Position numbers and translations under genes: made by a program. A DNA stretch of 6,453 nt from Rhodospirillaceae bacterium (GTDB lineage Bacteria; Pseudomonadota; Alphaproteobacteria; MPNO01; UBA2964), in the NCBI GenBank assembly GCA_018660305.1, contig JABJKO010000219.1:1-6453 (forward strand), in the 5' to 3' direction. This document shows, in pieces, positions 1 through 6,434 of this stretch (its first letter is position 1; each line of letters begins with the position of its first letter). The notes under the pieces were generated by a model. The model was not told the DNA's origin and did no database searches. It saw only the letters and a program-made list of their open reading frames with translations.

Positions 1-709
1 CGAGGACCAGGCGGTTGAACCATATCTTGCTGATATAGGGCGTGGTCCACATGCCGATCTGGACGAACAGGGTCGCCGGGATGACCGCCAGAAGGCCCTG
101 GATAAACCGCTCCTGGGTAAAAAGCCCGGTGTCGGTGAACAGGCCGAAGCCGGCCACGGCGAAAAAATGGGTGCCGGAGATGGCCAGAAACATGATCGAG
201 GCGGCGAACACATAGACCTTGGCTTCCAGCCGGTAGGAATGCATCCAGGTGGCCACTACCGGCCCGCCGATGCCGGTGGAGCCCTGGCTCAGCCCGGCGA
301 GCGCCGCGATGATGGGCGAGAAGATCCGCGCCGTCTTGCCCTCCAGCTTGAAATCCGGATTGAGCAGCAGATTGACCATGTAGGCCGCCACCCAGATGAT
401 CAGCAGCCAGAGCAGCGCCTTGTCGGTCAGGGCGGCGAGGATGAAGGTGCCGACGGCGGTGCCGATACCGGCGGCGATGAGCGAGAGGGGCAGGTGGGGC
501 ACCCCTGCCGCCATTTTGCGGTAGCGCCACACAATCCAGATATTTGTCAGAAACGTCGGCACGATGATGACCACCACGGCATGTTCCACGCCAAGGAAAG
601 TGGACAGGGTGGGCACCGCGATGATGGGCAGCCCGATACCGATGGCGCCTTTGAAGAAGGACCCGACCGCGATGGCGGCAAGAATGATGGCGAGGGATTC
701 GTAACTCAT
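1..709 (-). CDS. TSUP (TauE/SafE) family membrane permease, C-terminus cut by window edge
   Basis: An open frame on the minus strand starts at ATG 709-707 (MSYESLAIILAAIAVGSFFK) and stays open to base 1, giving about 236 residues. Family members are usually about 250-270 aa, so only a short C-terminal piece is missing. The protein is almost entirely hydrophobic, with some 7-8 likely membrane segments. It shows the two-fold internal repeat typical of the family: a glycine-rich KGAIGIGLP motif at residues 20-28 and a matching GSTGIGGP motif at 143-150, each next to a membrane helix. TSUP proteins are inner-membrane carriers proposed to move sulfite, sulfonates, sulfoacetate or other small organic anions. 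The substrate here cannot be assigned. The gene is divergent from the Rieske oxygenase gene, so it may share its control region. No convincing Shine-Dalgarno sequence precedes the ATG, so the exact start is less certain than the family. Confidence 0.9.
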   Translation of the reverse strand, partial: MSYESLAIILAAIAVGSFFKGAIGIGLPIIAVPTLSTFLGVEHAVVVIIVPTFLTNIWIVWRYRKMAAGVPHLPLSLIAAGIGTAVGTFILAALTDKALLWLLIIWVAAYMVNLLLNPDFKLEGKTARIFSPIIAALAGLSQGSTGIGGPVVATWMHSYRLEAKVYVFAASIMFLAISGTHFFAVAGFGLFTDTGLFTQERFIQGLLAVIPATLFVQIGMWTTPYISKIWFNRLVL

Positions 710-779
710 GGATGACCGGCGGGATGGTGTGAGGCAGGGCTGACAGGTAGCCCATAGCGCGTGCCGGGCCATATCGCAA

Positions 780-810
780 GGCAAGGCGAAATAAGCATCG
801 TTACCTTGCC
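780..810. repeat. Inverted repeat GGCAAGG-N17-CCTTGCC, possible operator
   Basis: GGCAAGG at 780-786 is the exact reverse complement of CCTTGCC at 804-810. The half-site centres are 24 bases apart, a little over two helical turns. The repeat sits about 80 bases upstream of the oxygenase start and about 70 bases upstream of the divergent permease start. Position and symmetry suit a dimeric regulator site, but seven-base arms could arise by chance, and the sequence between the arms is not symmetric. Confidence 0.25.
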
Positions 811-877
811 GGGTTCCAAACCGGTTGTTAGGGTCGCGGAGACATAAGACGGGGCGTTAAAGCGGCACCTGTCATCC

Positions 878-885
878 AGGGAGGG
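878..885 (+). promoter_or_regulatory. Ribosome binding site that fixes the GTG start of the oxygenase
   Basis: AGGGAGGG at 878-885 is a strong Shine-Dalgarno match and lies 5 bases before GTG 891. It lies 23 bases before the in-frame ATG at 909, which has no Shine-Dalgarno match of its own nearby. This favours GTG 891 as the start, although from memory of the family many relatives begin at the methionine matching ATG 909 (MFTAEENE). Confidence 0.7.
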
Positions 886-890
886 CTGAC

Positions 891-2189
891 GTGGTCAATT
901 CATTCACCATGTTCACGGCCGAGGAAAACGAAATTCTTACCCGCACAGGCCCCGGTACGCCCATGGGCGATCTGCTGCGGCGCTACTGGCTGCCCGCTGT
1001 CCGCTGCGACGAGGTCGCCGATCCCGACGGGCCGCAGATGCGCCTCAGGCTCATGGGCGAAGATCTCATTGTCTTTCGAGACACCAATGGCCGGGTCGGT
1101 ATTCTCGATCAGTTCTGTCCCCACCGCCGGGCGTCCCTGTTCTTTGCCCGCAATGAGGAATGCGGCCTGCGCTGTTCTTACCATGGCTGGAAATTCGATG
1201 TGAACGGCAACATCGTCGATATCCCGTCCGAGCCGGATTTTCAAAGCTGGGCCGTCAAACCCACCGTGAAATCCTATCCGGCGGTGGAGGCGGGCGGCAT
1301 CGTCTGGGCCTATATGGGGCCGCCGGAAAAGAAACCGTCACCGCCGGAATACGAATATTGCCTGACCTCCGACGCCCATCGTTACGCATCGCGGCGCTGG
1401 GAGGATTGCAATTGGCTGCAGGGCCTCGAAGGCGGCATCGATCCGGTCCATGTGCCGTTTCTGCATAAGTACGAACTCAGCACCGACCCCCTGCACAAGG
1501 GCAATACCGGTTCCGATCTCACCGCCAGCACCGATATGTTCTATGACACCGTGCCCCAGGATTATGGCATCAACGTCATCGCAAGGCGTGACGCCGATAA
1601 CGATTCCTATTACTGGCGCGTCGGGCAATGGATCATCCCGTGCTTCACCATCGCGCCGCCCTATGGCGATTTCGCCATGGGCTCCAACGCCTGGGTGCCG
1701 CGGGACGACGAAAGTTTCTGGCGCTGGATCATCAGCTGCCATCCCACACGGCCGCTGTCCAACAGCGAACGGACCGCCATGGAAGAGGGCAAGGGCACTC
1801 ATGTGGTGGTGGATCCGGAAACCCTGCGCCCGGAAGCCAACAGGGAGAATGACTATCTGATCGACCGCGAGGGTCAGAAAAACAGGAAGACCTATAACGG
1901 TGTCTATACGGTGGGGATGCAGGACAAGGCCATGCAGGAAAGCCAGCGCCCTATCCATCTCCGCCATGAGGAACAGCTGGTCAACAGCGACAAATCCATC
2001 GTCATGACGCGCCGCCGCCTGCTCGAATGCATCGAAATGAACCAGCGCGGCGAAGACCCGCCCGGTCTCACGGCCCCCGACCAGCGCATCCGGGCGGCGT
2101 CGCTCGTTGAGAAGCGCGATGTACCCTACGAAATTATCAGTAAGGATATTTTACGAACGCGTGAGGGAGTCCCGGTTACGTCGATTTAA
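891..2189 (+). CDS. Rieske-type ring-hydroxylating oxygenase alpha subunit (phthalate dioxygenase-like)
   Basis: A 432-residue cytoplasmic oxygenase component. The N-terminal Rieske domain (about 30-140) carries the [2Fe-2S] ligands C76-x-H78-x16-C95-x2-H98. The catalytic domain has the mononuclear iron motif E180-x3-D184-x2-H187-x4-H192, with D184 the expected electron-bridging aspartate and H187/H192 iron ligands. D345, in VGMQDKAMQES, is the likely carboxylate ligand. Length and the opening TRTGPGTPMGDLLRRYW fit the phthalate 4,5-dioxygenase/vanillate demethylase-type (group I) enzymes, which use O2 and electrons from a separate reductase to hydroxylate, O- or N-demethylate, or otherwise oxidise aromatic and some non-aromatic substrates. 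No reductase is nearby. After MQES the usual family pattern (MGPI.DR, as I remember it) reads QRPIHLR, suggesting a different pocket. It is the first of four co-directional genes, 48 bases before the binding protein gene. The substrate is unknown; homology does not show whether it is mono- or dioxygenase. Confidence 0.93.
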   Translation: MVNSFTMFTAEENEILTRTGPGTPMGDLLRRYWLPAVRCDEVADPDGPQMRLRLMGEDLIVFRDTNGRVGILDQFCPHRRASLFFARNEECGLRCSYHGWKFDVNGNIVDIPSEPDFQSWAVKPTVKSYPAVEAGGIVWAYMGPPEKKPSPPEYEYCLTSDAHRYASRRWEDCNWLQGLEGGIDPVHVPFLHKYELSTDPLHKGNTGSDLTASTDMFYDTVPQDYGINVIARRDADNDSYYWRVGQWIIPCFTIAPPYGDFAMGSNAWVPRDDESFWRWIISCHPTRPLSNSERTAMEEGKGTHVVVDPETLRPEANRENDYLIDREGQKNRKTYNGVYTVGMQDKAMQESQRPIHLRHEEQLVNSDKSIVMTRRRLLECIEMNQRGEDPPGLTAPDQRIRAASLVEKRDVPYEIISKDILRTREGVPVTSI

Positions 2190-2223
2190 TTAGGCCAAAA
2201 ACTGAAATATGCGCCTTGGAACA

Positions 2224-2229
2224 AGGGAG
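2224..2229 (+). promoter_or_regulatory. Ribosome binding site of the TRAP binding protein gene
   Basis: AGGGAG at 2224-2229 lies 8 bases before ATG 2238. Another ATG at 2233 is in a different frame and too close to the site, so 2238 is the start. The preceding 30 bases are A+T-rich compared with the neighbouring genes, which would leave the site unstructured. Confidence 0.6.
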
Positions 2230-2237
2230 ATAATGCG

Positions 2238-3236
2238 ATGAAGAACGTCAATACCTACGGTGTTTTAACAATAATTGCCGGTCTGGCCGCGATGCCGTCG
2301 GCGGCGATGGCGCAGAAGGCCATCAGCCTCGGCACGTCCAGTGTGGGCAGCAGTTTCTATGTGCTCAGTGTCGGCATGTCGAAAATCATCCAGAAGCACA
2401 GCGGCATGAATGTGTCCGTTGAATCGCTGGGTGGGTCGCACGCCAACATGTTCGGCATCGCACGCGGCAAGGTGGATTTCGCCATGGCCAATGCCGGCGC
2501 CACCTATGACGCCTTCCACGGCAACAAACCGTTCAAGAAGCCGACCAACCTTCGGCTGGTTGCCCAGGGTCAGTCATCTTTCCGTGGCATTTTCTTCACA
2601 AAATCGACCGGTATCACCAGTATTCAAGACATGGCCGGCAAGACGTTTCTCTCCAAACGCAAGCCGCTGCCCGAGCTGTTGAAGCTCGCCAACGCGGTGC
2701 TCGATGCTTACGGGCTGCCCAGGTCCAAGGTTAAAATGGTGTCGAGCCGAAATCTGGGGGAGATGAACCGGGTCATGCGGGCCGGTAGTGTCGATGCGAC
2801 GGCCTACCCGTTCAGCCTGCGTCAGCCGGTGATGGTCAAGCTGTTCAACGACAATATCGTGGCGCCCCTGATCCTGCCGGAAGATAAATATGAGCAGGTC
2901 AAAAAGCAGCTGCCGGCAATCTTCTTCAAATATTACGTCAAGCCCAACAGCTTCAAGAACCAGCCCAAAGGGTTCCTGACGTTCGGTCTTCGGACCCAGC
3001 TGGCGACCGGCGCCAAGCAGGATTCCGATACCGTCTACAAATTCACCAAGGCGCTTCTGGCCAATACCAAGGAGTTCTCCAAGTATCATGGCCTGGCCAA
3101 GCAGTGGAATCTCAAGAAGACCCTGTCCAACCCGACGGTGCCGTTCCATCCAGGCGCCATCAAGTATTTCAAGGAAATCGGCAAGTGGACGTCGAAACTC
3201 GCGACCCATCAGGCAAAGCTTCTGAAGCGCATGTGA
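2238..3236 (+). CDS. TAXI family TRAP transporter solute-binding protein (periplasmic)
   Basis: A 332-residue secreted binding protein. Residues 1-25 form a Sec signal peptide: a lysine near the start, a hydrophobic core VLTIIAGLAAM, and an A-M-A cleavage site before Q26. The mature protein opens with a beta strand and glycine-rich loop (ISLGTSSVGSSFYVLSVG, about 29-46) and then VESLGGSHANMFGIARGKVDFAMAN. This is the TAXI (TRAP-associated extracytoplasmic immunogenic, NMT1-like) pattern of a ligand loop followed by the gGS..N...l..G..DfA stretch. In many relatives the first loop reads GG.YYP; here it is SSFYV, which may alter the ligand pocket. Length is normal for the family. TAXI proteins pair with fused TRAP permeases, and one follows directly, separated by a hairpin. 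Known TAXI ligands are few and mostly carboxylates such as glutamate or 2-oxoglutarate; the ligand here is unknown. Confidence 0.92.
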   Translation: MKNVNTYGVLTIIAGLAAMPSAAMAQKAISLGTSSVGSSFYVLSVGMSKIIQKHSGMNVSVESLGGSHANMFGIARGKVDFAMANAGATYDAFHGNKPFKKPTNLRLVAQGQSSFRGIFFTKSTGITSIQDMAGKTFLSKRKPLPELLKLANAVLDAYGLPRSKVKMVSSRNLGEMNRVMRAGSVDATAYPFSLRQPVMVKLFNDNIVAPLILPEDKYEQVKKQLPAIFFKYYVKPNSFKNQPKGFLTFGLRTQLATGAKQDSDTVYKFTKALLANTKEFSKYHGLAKQWNLKKTLSNPTVPFHPGAIKYFKEIGKWTSKLATHQAKLLKRM

Positions 3237-3247
3237 TCCTCTGATGT

Positions 3248-3278
3248 GACGGTGCGGTTCCCAACGAGCCGCACCGTT
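3248..3278 (+). terminator. Strong intercistronic hairpin between binding protein and permease genes
   Basis: ACGGTGCGG (3249-3257) pairs perfectly with CCGCACCGT (3269-3277). The stem extends inward by T-G, T-A and C-G pairs to a 5-base loop (3261-3265) and outward by one G-T pair, making about 13 pairs. The RNA strand after it reads TTCATCC, so there is no uridine tract and it is a poor intrinsic terminator. It starts 11 bases after the binding protein stop codon. The likely role is 3' end protection of the binding protein message, or partial attenuation, so that the periplasmic protein is made in excess over the permease. That role is an inference; the stem itself is plain in the sequence. 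Confidence 0.6.
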
Positions 3279-3313
3279 CATCCCTCCAGCAATCCGACCG
3301 ATCGGCGAGTTTT

Positions 3314-5221
3314 ATGAAGGCTTTGTCACCTCTGACGTGGATCACGTCGATTATCGCGATTTATCATCTGGTAATCGTCGGTCAGTTACCGACCCATCTG
3401 GGACTGTTCCTACCCAACCAGATCCATCTCGCCATCAGCATAACCTGCGCGCTGTTTCTCATCTTCAGCCTCCGGCGCGCCAGCGATAAACACGATTCTC
3501 CCCACGGCACCGAGAAAATCGTGGGGGAGGCGCGCATCCCCTGGTACGACTACCTGCTAATGGCGATGACTGCGGTAGGTGCCGGGTTCGTCATGTTCTT
3601 TTTCGATGACATCGACGATTACGGCATGTTCGGCGAACTGGACGCAAAGGGCATCGTCGTCGCCATGTGTCTTGTCATTCCCCTGTTCGAAGGCATCCGG
3701 CGCACCACCGGCTGGGCGCTGCCCATCATTCTGTTCGTCTTTGTGATGGGGACCATCTTCCAGCAATTCCTGCCCGGGCTTCTCTACGGCAAGGGCTACC
3801 CCATCGAACGGCTGCTGTTCGGTGCCTACGTAGGTGAGAGCGGAATTTTCGGCTTGCCGCTCAATGTGGCCGCCAACATTGTCATCGTGTTCCTGATCTT
3901 TGGCGCCATGATGCAGGGCGCCGGCGCCGGCCGCTGGTTCATCGATATGGCCCTGGCGCTCACCGGCTGGAGCCGGGGCGGGCCGGCCAAGGCGGCGGTG
4001 CTGTCGAGCGCCATGTTTGGCTCCATATCCGGCTCGCCGTCGGGTAACGCAGCGACAACCGGTGTCTTCACCATCCCGATGATGAAGGAGATCGGCTACA
4101 AGCCGGCCTTCGCCGGCGCGGTCGAAGCGGTCGCCTCCACAGGTGGCCAGATCCTGCCGCCGGTGATGGGAGCCATCGCCTTTGTCATGGCGGAATGGAT
4201 CGAGGTTTCCTATGCCACCGTGGTGATCGCCGCGACCGTGCCGGCGCTTCTGTACTTTCTGATCGTCTTCGTATCTGTCCATTTGCAGGCGGTGAAAGAT
4301 AATATTCCGGCGCTGCCCCGCAGCGAGTTGCCGGATTTCTGGAAGGTGTTCGTGCGGGGCTGGTATTACCTGATCCCCATCGCCGCCCTGATCTATTTTC
4401 TGATCGTCAAATCCTACCCGCCCGGCATGGCGGCCATGTTCGCCTGCGTCTTCATCATTCCGTGCAGCTTTCTGGCCAAGGACCGCTCCCATTGGTTGAC
4501 GCCCGCGCGCTTGATGCTTGTCCTTGAGGACGGGGTGAAACGCTGGGTGGTGGTGGCCTCCATCACCGGGGCGGTGGGAATCATGATCGGCGCGCTGGAG
4601 CTTTCGGGCGTCGGAATCAAGCTGTCCGGCTTCATTGTCGATCTAGCGGGCGGCAATCTTTATCTGGCGCTGTTCTTCATCGGGTTCGCCAGCCTGATCG
4701 TCGGCATGGGGCTGGATGCCATCCCCGCCTATATCACCCTGGCGACCCTCATGGCGCCGGCGCTCATCGATCTCGGTGTCCCCGACATCGCGGCGCATCT
4801 GTACGTGGTCTATTGGGGGCTGGCCTCGTTCTATACGCCGCCCATGTGCATCGTGGTCTATGTGGTGATCGGCATATCGGGCACCAAGGTCTGGGAGACC
4901 GGCTGGGAAGCCGTGCGGATCGGCATTGCGGCGTTCTTCATCCCCTTCGGTTTCGCCCTGAACCCGGCCCTGATGCTGCGCGGGACACTCACCGAAATAT
5001 TCTGGGCGGTCGGCACCGCGACCATTGGCGCCATCCTGGTTGCCTGTGGCGCGCGTGGCTTTGCCTTGCGGGACATGGGGGTCGTCGAGCGGATTATCTT
5101 TCTTGTCGCCGGCGCGTTTTTCATCGCGCCCGGATACCAGCTCCCCGCTGCCGGTCTTGCCATTGCCCTGGTCCTCCTCGGCATTCAATATATGCGCGGC
5201 CGCGCGATTGCCGAAACCTGA
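3314..5221 (+). CDS. TRAP transporter fused permease (DctQ-DctM fusion, TAXI type)
   Basis: A 635-residue inner-membrane protein with roughly 14-17 hydrophobic segments. The N-terminal part (about 1-150) corresponds to the small DctQ-like membrane subunit, and the remainder to the large DctM-like transport subunit. Signatures of the fused TRAP family are GPAKAAVLSSAMFGSISGS (223-241), NAATTGVFTIP (245-255), GGQILPPVMGAIAF (277-290), and a second inverted-repeat set near GMGLDAIPAYIT and SFYTPPMC. The loop after SGS reads PSGN (242-245) where many relatives have VAN. It works with the upstream binding protein, importing solute with a cation gradient (Na+ or H+, not decidable here). The start has only a weak Shine-Dalgarno sequence (GGCGAG, 3304-3309, 4 bases away), consistent with lower expression than the binding protein. 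The stop is 11 bases before the next start, so the next gene is probably translationally coupled. Confidence 0.95.
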   Translation: MKALSPLTWITSIIAIYHLVIVGQLPTHLGLFLPNQIHLAISITCALFLIFSLRRASDKHDSPHGTEKIVGEARIPWYDYLLMAMTAVGAGFVMFFFDDIDDYGMFGELDAKGIVVAMCLVIPLFEGIRRTTGWALPIILFVFVMGTIFQQFLPGLLYGKGYPIERLLFGAYVGESGIFGLPLNVAANIVIVFLIFGAMMQGAGAGRWFIDMALALTGWSRGGPAKAAVLSSAMFGSISGSPSGNAATTGVFTIPMMKEIGYKPAFAGAVEAVASTGGQILPPVMGAIAFVMAEWIEVSYATVVIAATVPALLYFLIVFVSVHLQAVKDNIPALPRSELPDFWKVFVRGWYYLIPIAALIYFLIVKSYPPGMAAMFACVFIIPCSFLAKDRSHWLTPARLMLVLEDGVKRWVVVASITGAVGIMIGALELSGVGIKLSGFIVDLAGGNLYLALFFIGFASLIVGMGLDAIPAYITLATLMAPALIDLGVPDIAAHLYVVYWGLASFYTPPMCIVVYVVIGISGTKVWETGWEAVRIGIAAFFIPFGFALNPALMLRGTLTEIFWAVGTATIGAILVACGARGFALRDMGVVERIIFLVAGAFFIAPGYQLPAAGLAIALVLLGIQYMRGRAIAET

Positions 5222-5232
5222 CGGAGACCAGA

Positions 5233-6312
5233 ATGACCCTTATCCTGACCAACGAAGACATAGAGCAGATTTTGACCATGGAGGATCTCGTCCCCGCCCT
5301 GGAAGAGGCGTATATCGAGCTGGTCAATGGACGCGGCGGCAACCGCGTTCGCTCGGATATCGTCACCCCCACCACCCTGCGCGACGATGGGCTCTATGCA
5401 CTCAAATCCATGGATGGCGTCATTCCCAAGTTCGGTATCGGCGCGGTAAGACTCAATTCGGATATTCTTACCTTTCCGCAAACCGGCAATGAAATGCGCC
5501 GGGTGAAGGTGCCGGCGGCACCGGGCGATCGGTATGTCGGATTGGTGCTGCTGTTCAGTACTCACAACGGCGAGCCGCTGGTGATCTGCCCCGACGGCGT
5601 CATGCAGCGCGCCCGGGTCGGCGCGACAAACGGCATCGCCGCGAAGTACATGGCGCGGGAAGACGCCACATCCCTGGCGGTGCTGGGCTCCGGCTGGCAG
5701 GCGGGCGCGCAGGTGACGGCGCATGCGGCGGTGCGTGAGCTGAAGGATGTCAGGGTCTACAGCCCGACCAAGGAAAACCGCGATGCGTTCGCGGCGGAGA
5801 TGTCCGAACTGCTGAACCTTGATGTCAAATCCTGTAGCAGCGGCGAGGAGGCCTGCAAAGGGGCCGACATGGTCGCCTGTTCCACCAACGCGGTGATGCC
5901 CGTCTTCATGCGCGACTGGTTGGAGCCCGGTATGCATATCGGGACGATCCGGCCCGGCGCGACAGAAGTGGAAAAGGCGGCGTGGTCGGAGATCGATTTG
6001 TTTGCCCTGCTCGATCACGATGACAATGCGGAGATGATCTATACCCACGGCGTTCTGGTGGGCGAGGACAAGGTGGGCAGTTACGGCATGGAGCACGACG
6101 ACTGGCACGCGTCTTTGCCGACATTGCCGCAGATCATCAATGGCGACCGCGAAGGCCGGACGGATGATCAGCAGACGTCCTGTTTCCTCAACAACCTTGG
6201 CATGGGTTATCAGTTCGCCGCCACTGGCTATGTGGTCTACAACAAGGCCAAGGAAGCGGGCATCGGTCACGAACTGCCGACAGACTGGTTCACCGAAACC
6301 GTCCATCCCTGA
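5233..6312 (+). CDS. Ornithine cyclodeaminase/mu-crystallin family NAD(P)-binding protein
   Basis: A 359-residue cytoplasmic protein. The ATG at 5233 follows GGAG (5223-5226) by 6 bases, placed between the permease stop and this gene. The dinucleotide-binding Rossmann motif is GSGWQAGAQ at 152-160. Conserved substrate-side residues of the family appear to be R40 (RVRSDI), K58 (ALKSMDG) and R128 (RARVGAT). The C-terminal pattern LGMGYQFAATGYVVYNKA followed by GIGHELPTDWF is typical of one large subgroup. In true ornithine cyclodeaminase the segment after the second sheet carries the catalytic aspartate (D228 of the Pseudomonas enzyme) in a GD.PGK.EL context; here it reads IGTIRPGATEVE (236-247), with arginine or isoleucine near that spot. 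The name from homology is therefore probably misleading. Members of this family also act as imine or ketimine reductases and as alanine, lysine or arginine dehydrogenases. As last gene of the set it likely works on the imported solute or its oxidation product. Confidence 0.93.
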   Translation: MTLILTNEDIEQILTMEDLVPALEEAYIELVNGRGGNRVRSDIVTPTTLRDDGLYALKSMDGVIPKFGIGAVRLNSDILTFPQTGNEMRRVKVPAAPGDRYVGLVLLFSTHNGEPLVICPDGVMQRARVGATNGIAAKYMAREDATSLAVLGSGWQAGAQVTAHAAVRELKDVRVYSPTKENRDAFAAEMSELLNLDVKSCSSGEEACKGADMVACSTNAVMPVFMRDWLEPGMHIGTIRPGATEVEKAAWSEIDLFALLDHDDNAEMIYTHGVLVGEDKVGSYGMEHDDWHASLPTLPQIINGDREGRTDDQQTSCFLNNLGMGYQFAATGYVVYNKAKEAGIGHELPTDWFTETVHP

Positions 6313-6378
6313 GCGGTTGCTGATGTCCGCTTTAATACTCCCGCAACTGCTGCCGGCACCAAGTCACCCCCACCCTAA
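6313..6378. other. Non-coding tail after the last gene
   Basis: These 66 bases between the last stop codon and the first palindrome hold no convincing gene. A short frame from ATG 6323 runs into the palindrome and gives a proline/arginine-rich end (PHPNPPPSRGRG), a well-known translation of this repeat type rather than a real protein. No hairpin followed by a T tract is visible, so transcription probably ends at or beyond the palindromes. Confidence 0.5.
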
Positions 6379-6401
6379 CCCTCCCCCATCGAGGGGGAGG
6401 G
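6379..6401. repeat. C/G-tract palindrome, copy 1 (dispersed intergenic repeat)
   Basis: CCCTCCCCC (6379-6387) and GGGGGAGGG (6393-6401) form a perfect 9-base stem with the loop ATCGA. The flank CACCCCCACCCTAAC matches the usual lead-in of a palindromic repeat commonly seen between genes in alphaproteobacteria (recognised from memory). It lies 66 bases beyond the last stop codon. With no T tract after it, it may act as a message-end stabiliser or bidirectional terminator rather than a classic intrinsic terminator. Confidence 0.75.
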
Positions 6402-6434
6402 GATGAATATTCGCAACACGTTGATTTTAAATTC

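Larger units (their letters stand above)
710..890. promoter_or_regulatory. Divergent intergenic region, probable promoters of the permease and oxygenase genes
   Basis: This 181-base gap separates two divergent genes, so both promoters should lie here. I see no coding potential. Matches to sigma-70 boxes are poor: the best plus-strand pair is TTGCCG (806-811) and TAGGGT (829-834), 17 bases apart, which is weak. A 7-base inverted repeat (780-786 and 804-810) and a perfect 8-base palindrome AACCGGTT (819-826) are possible operator elements. The role is inferred from position; no regulator gene is in the window. Confidence 0.5.

Noticed and set aside
167..715. Plus-strand open frame of 182 codons opposite the TSUP permease
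   Set aside because: Its translation is rich in His, Asp, Gln and Gly with no domain, and it lies opposite a clear membrane protein with family motifs. It is a shadow frame of high-G+C coding DNA.
2574..3281. Minus-strand open frame of 235 codons opposite the binding protein gene
   Set aside because: It overlaps a complete TAXI protein with signal peptide, and its own start would lie beside the intercistronic hairpin with no ribosome binding site.
3298..3305. Palindrome CCGATCGG just before the permease start
   Set aside because: An 8-base palindrome is expected often by chance, and nothing around it suggests a site.
3557..4492. Minus-strand open frame of 311 codons opposite the TRAP permease
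   Set aside because: Low-complexity Gly/Asp/His/Arg composition from reading membrane-protein codons backwards; no start signal and no motif.
4813..5232. In-frame upstream extension of the cyclodeaminase-family gene into the permease gene
   Set aside because: The frame is open upstream, but the extra 140 residues are Arg/Gly/His-rich noise overlapping the conserved permease C-terminus. ATG 5233 has a well-placed GGAG and matches the family N-terminus.
5185..6306. Minus-strand open frame of 373 codons opposite the cyclodeaminase-family gene
   Set aside because: The plus strand carries a recognisable protein with a ribosome binding site. The antisense translation is His/Arg/Gly-rich and resembles no family.
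6316..6346. Possible hairpin GTTGC / GCAAC after the last stop codon as a terminator
   Set aside because: Only five pairs with a 21-base loop and no T tract; too weak to support.
6140..6406. Small plus-strand frame ending in SHPHPNPPPSRGRG
   Set aside because: It overlaps the real gene out of frame, and its tail is the translated C/G palindrome, a common annotation artefact.
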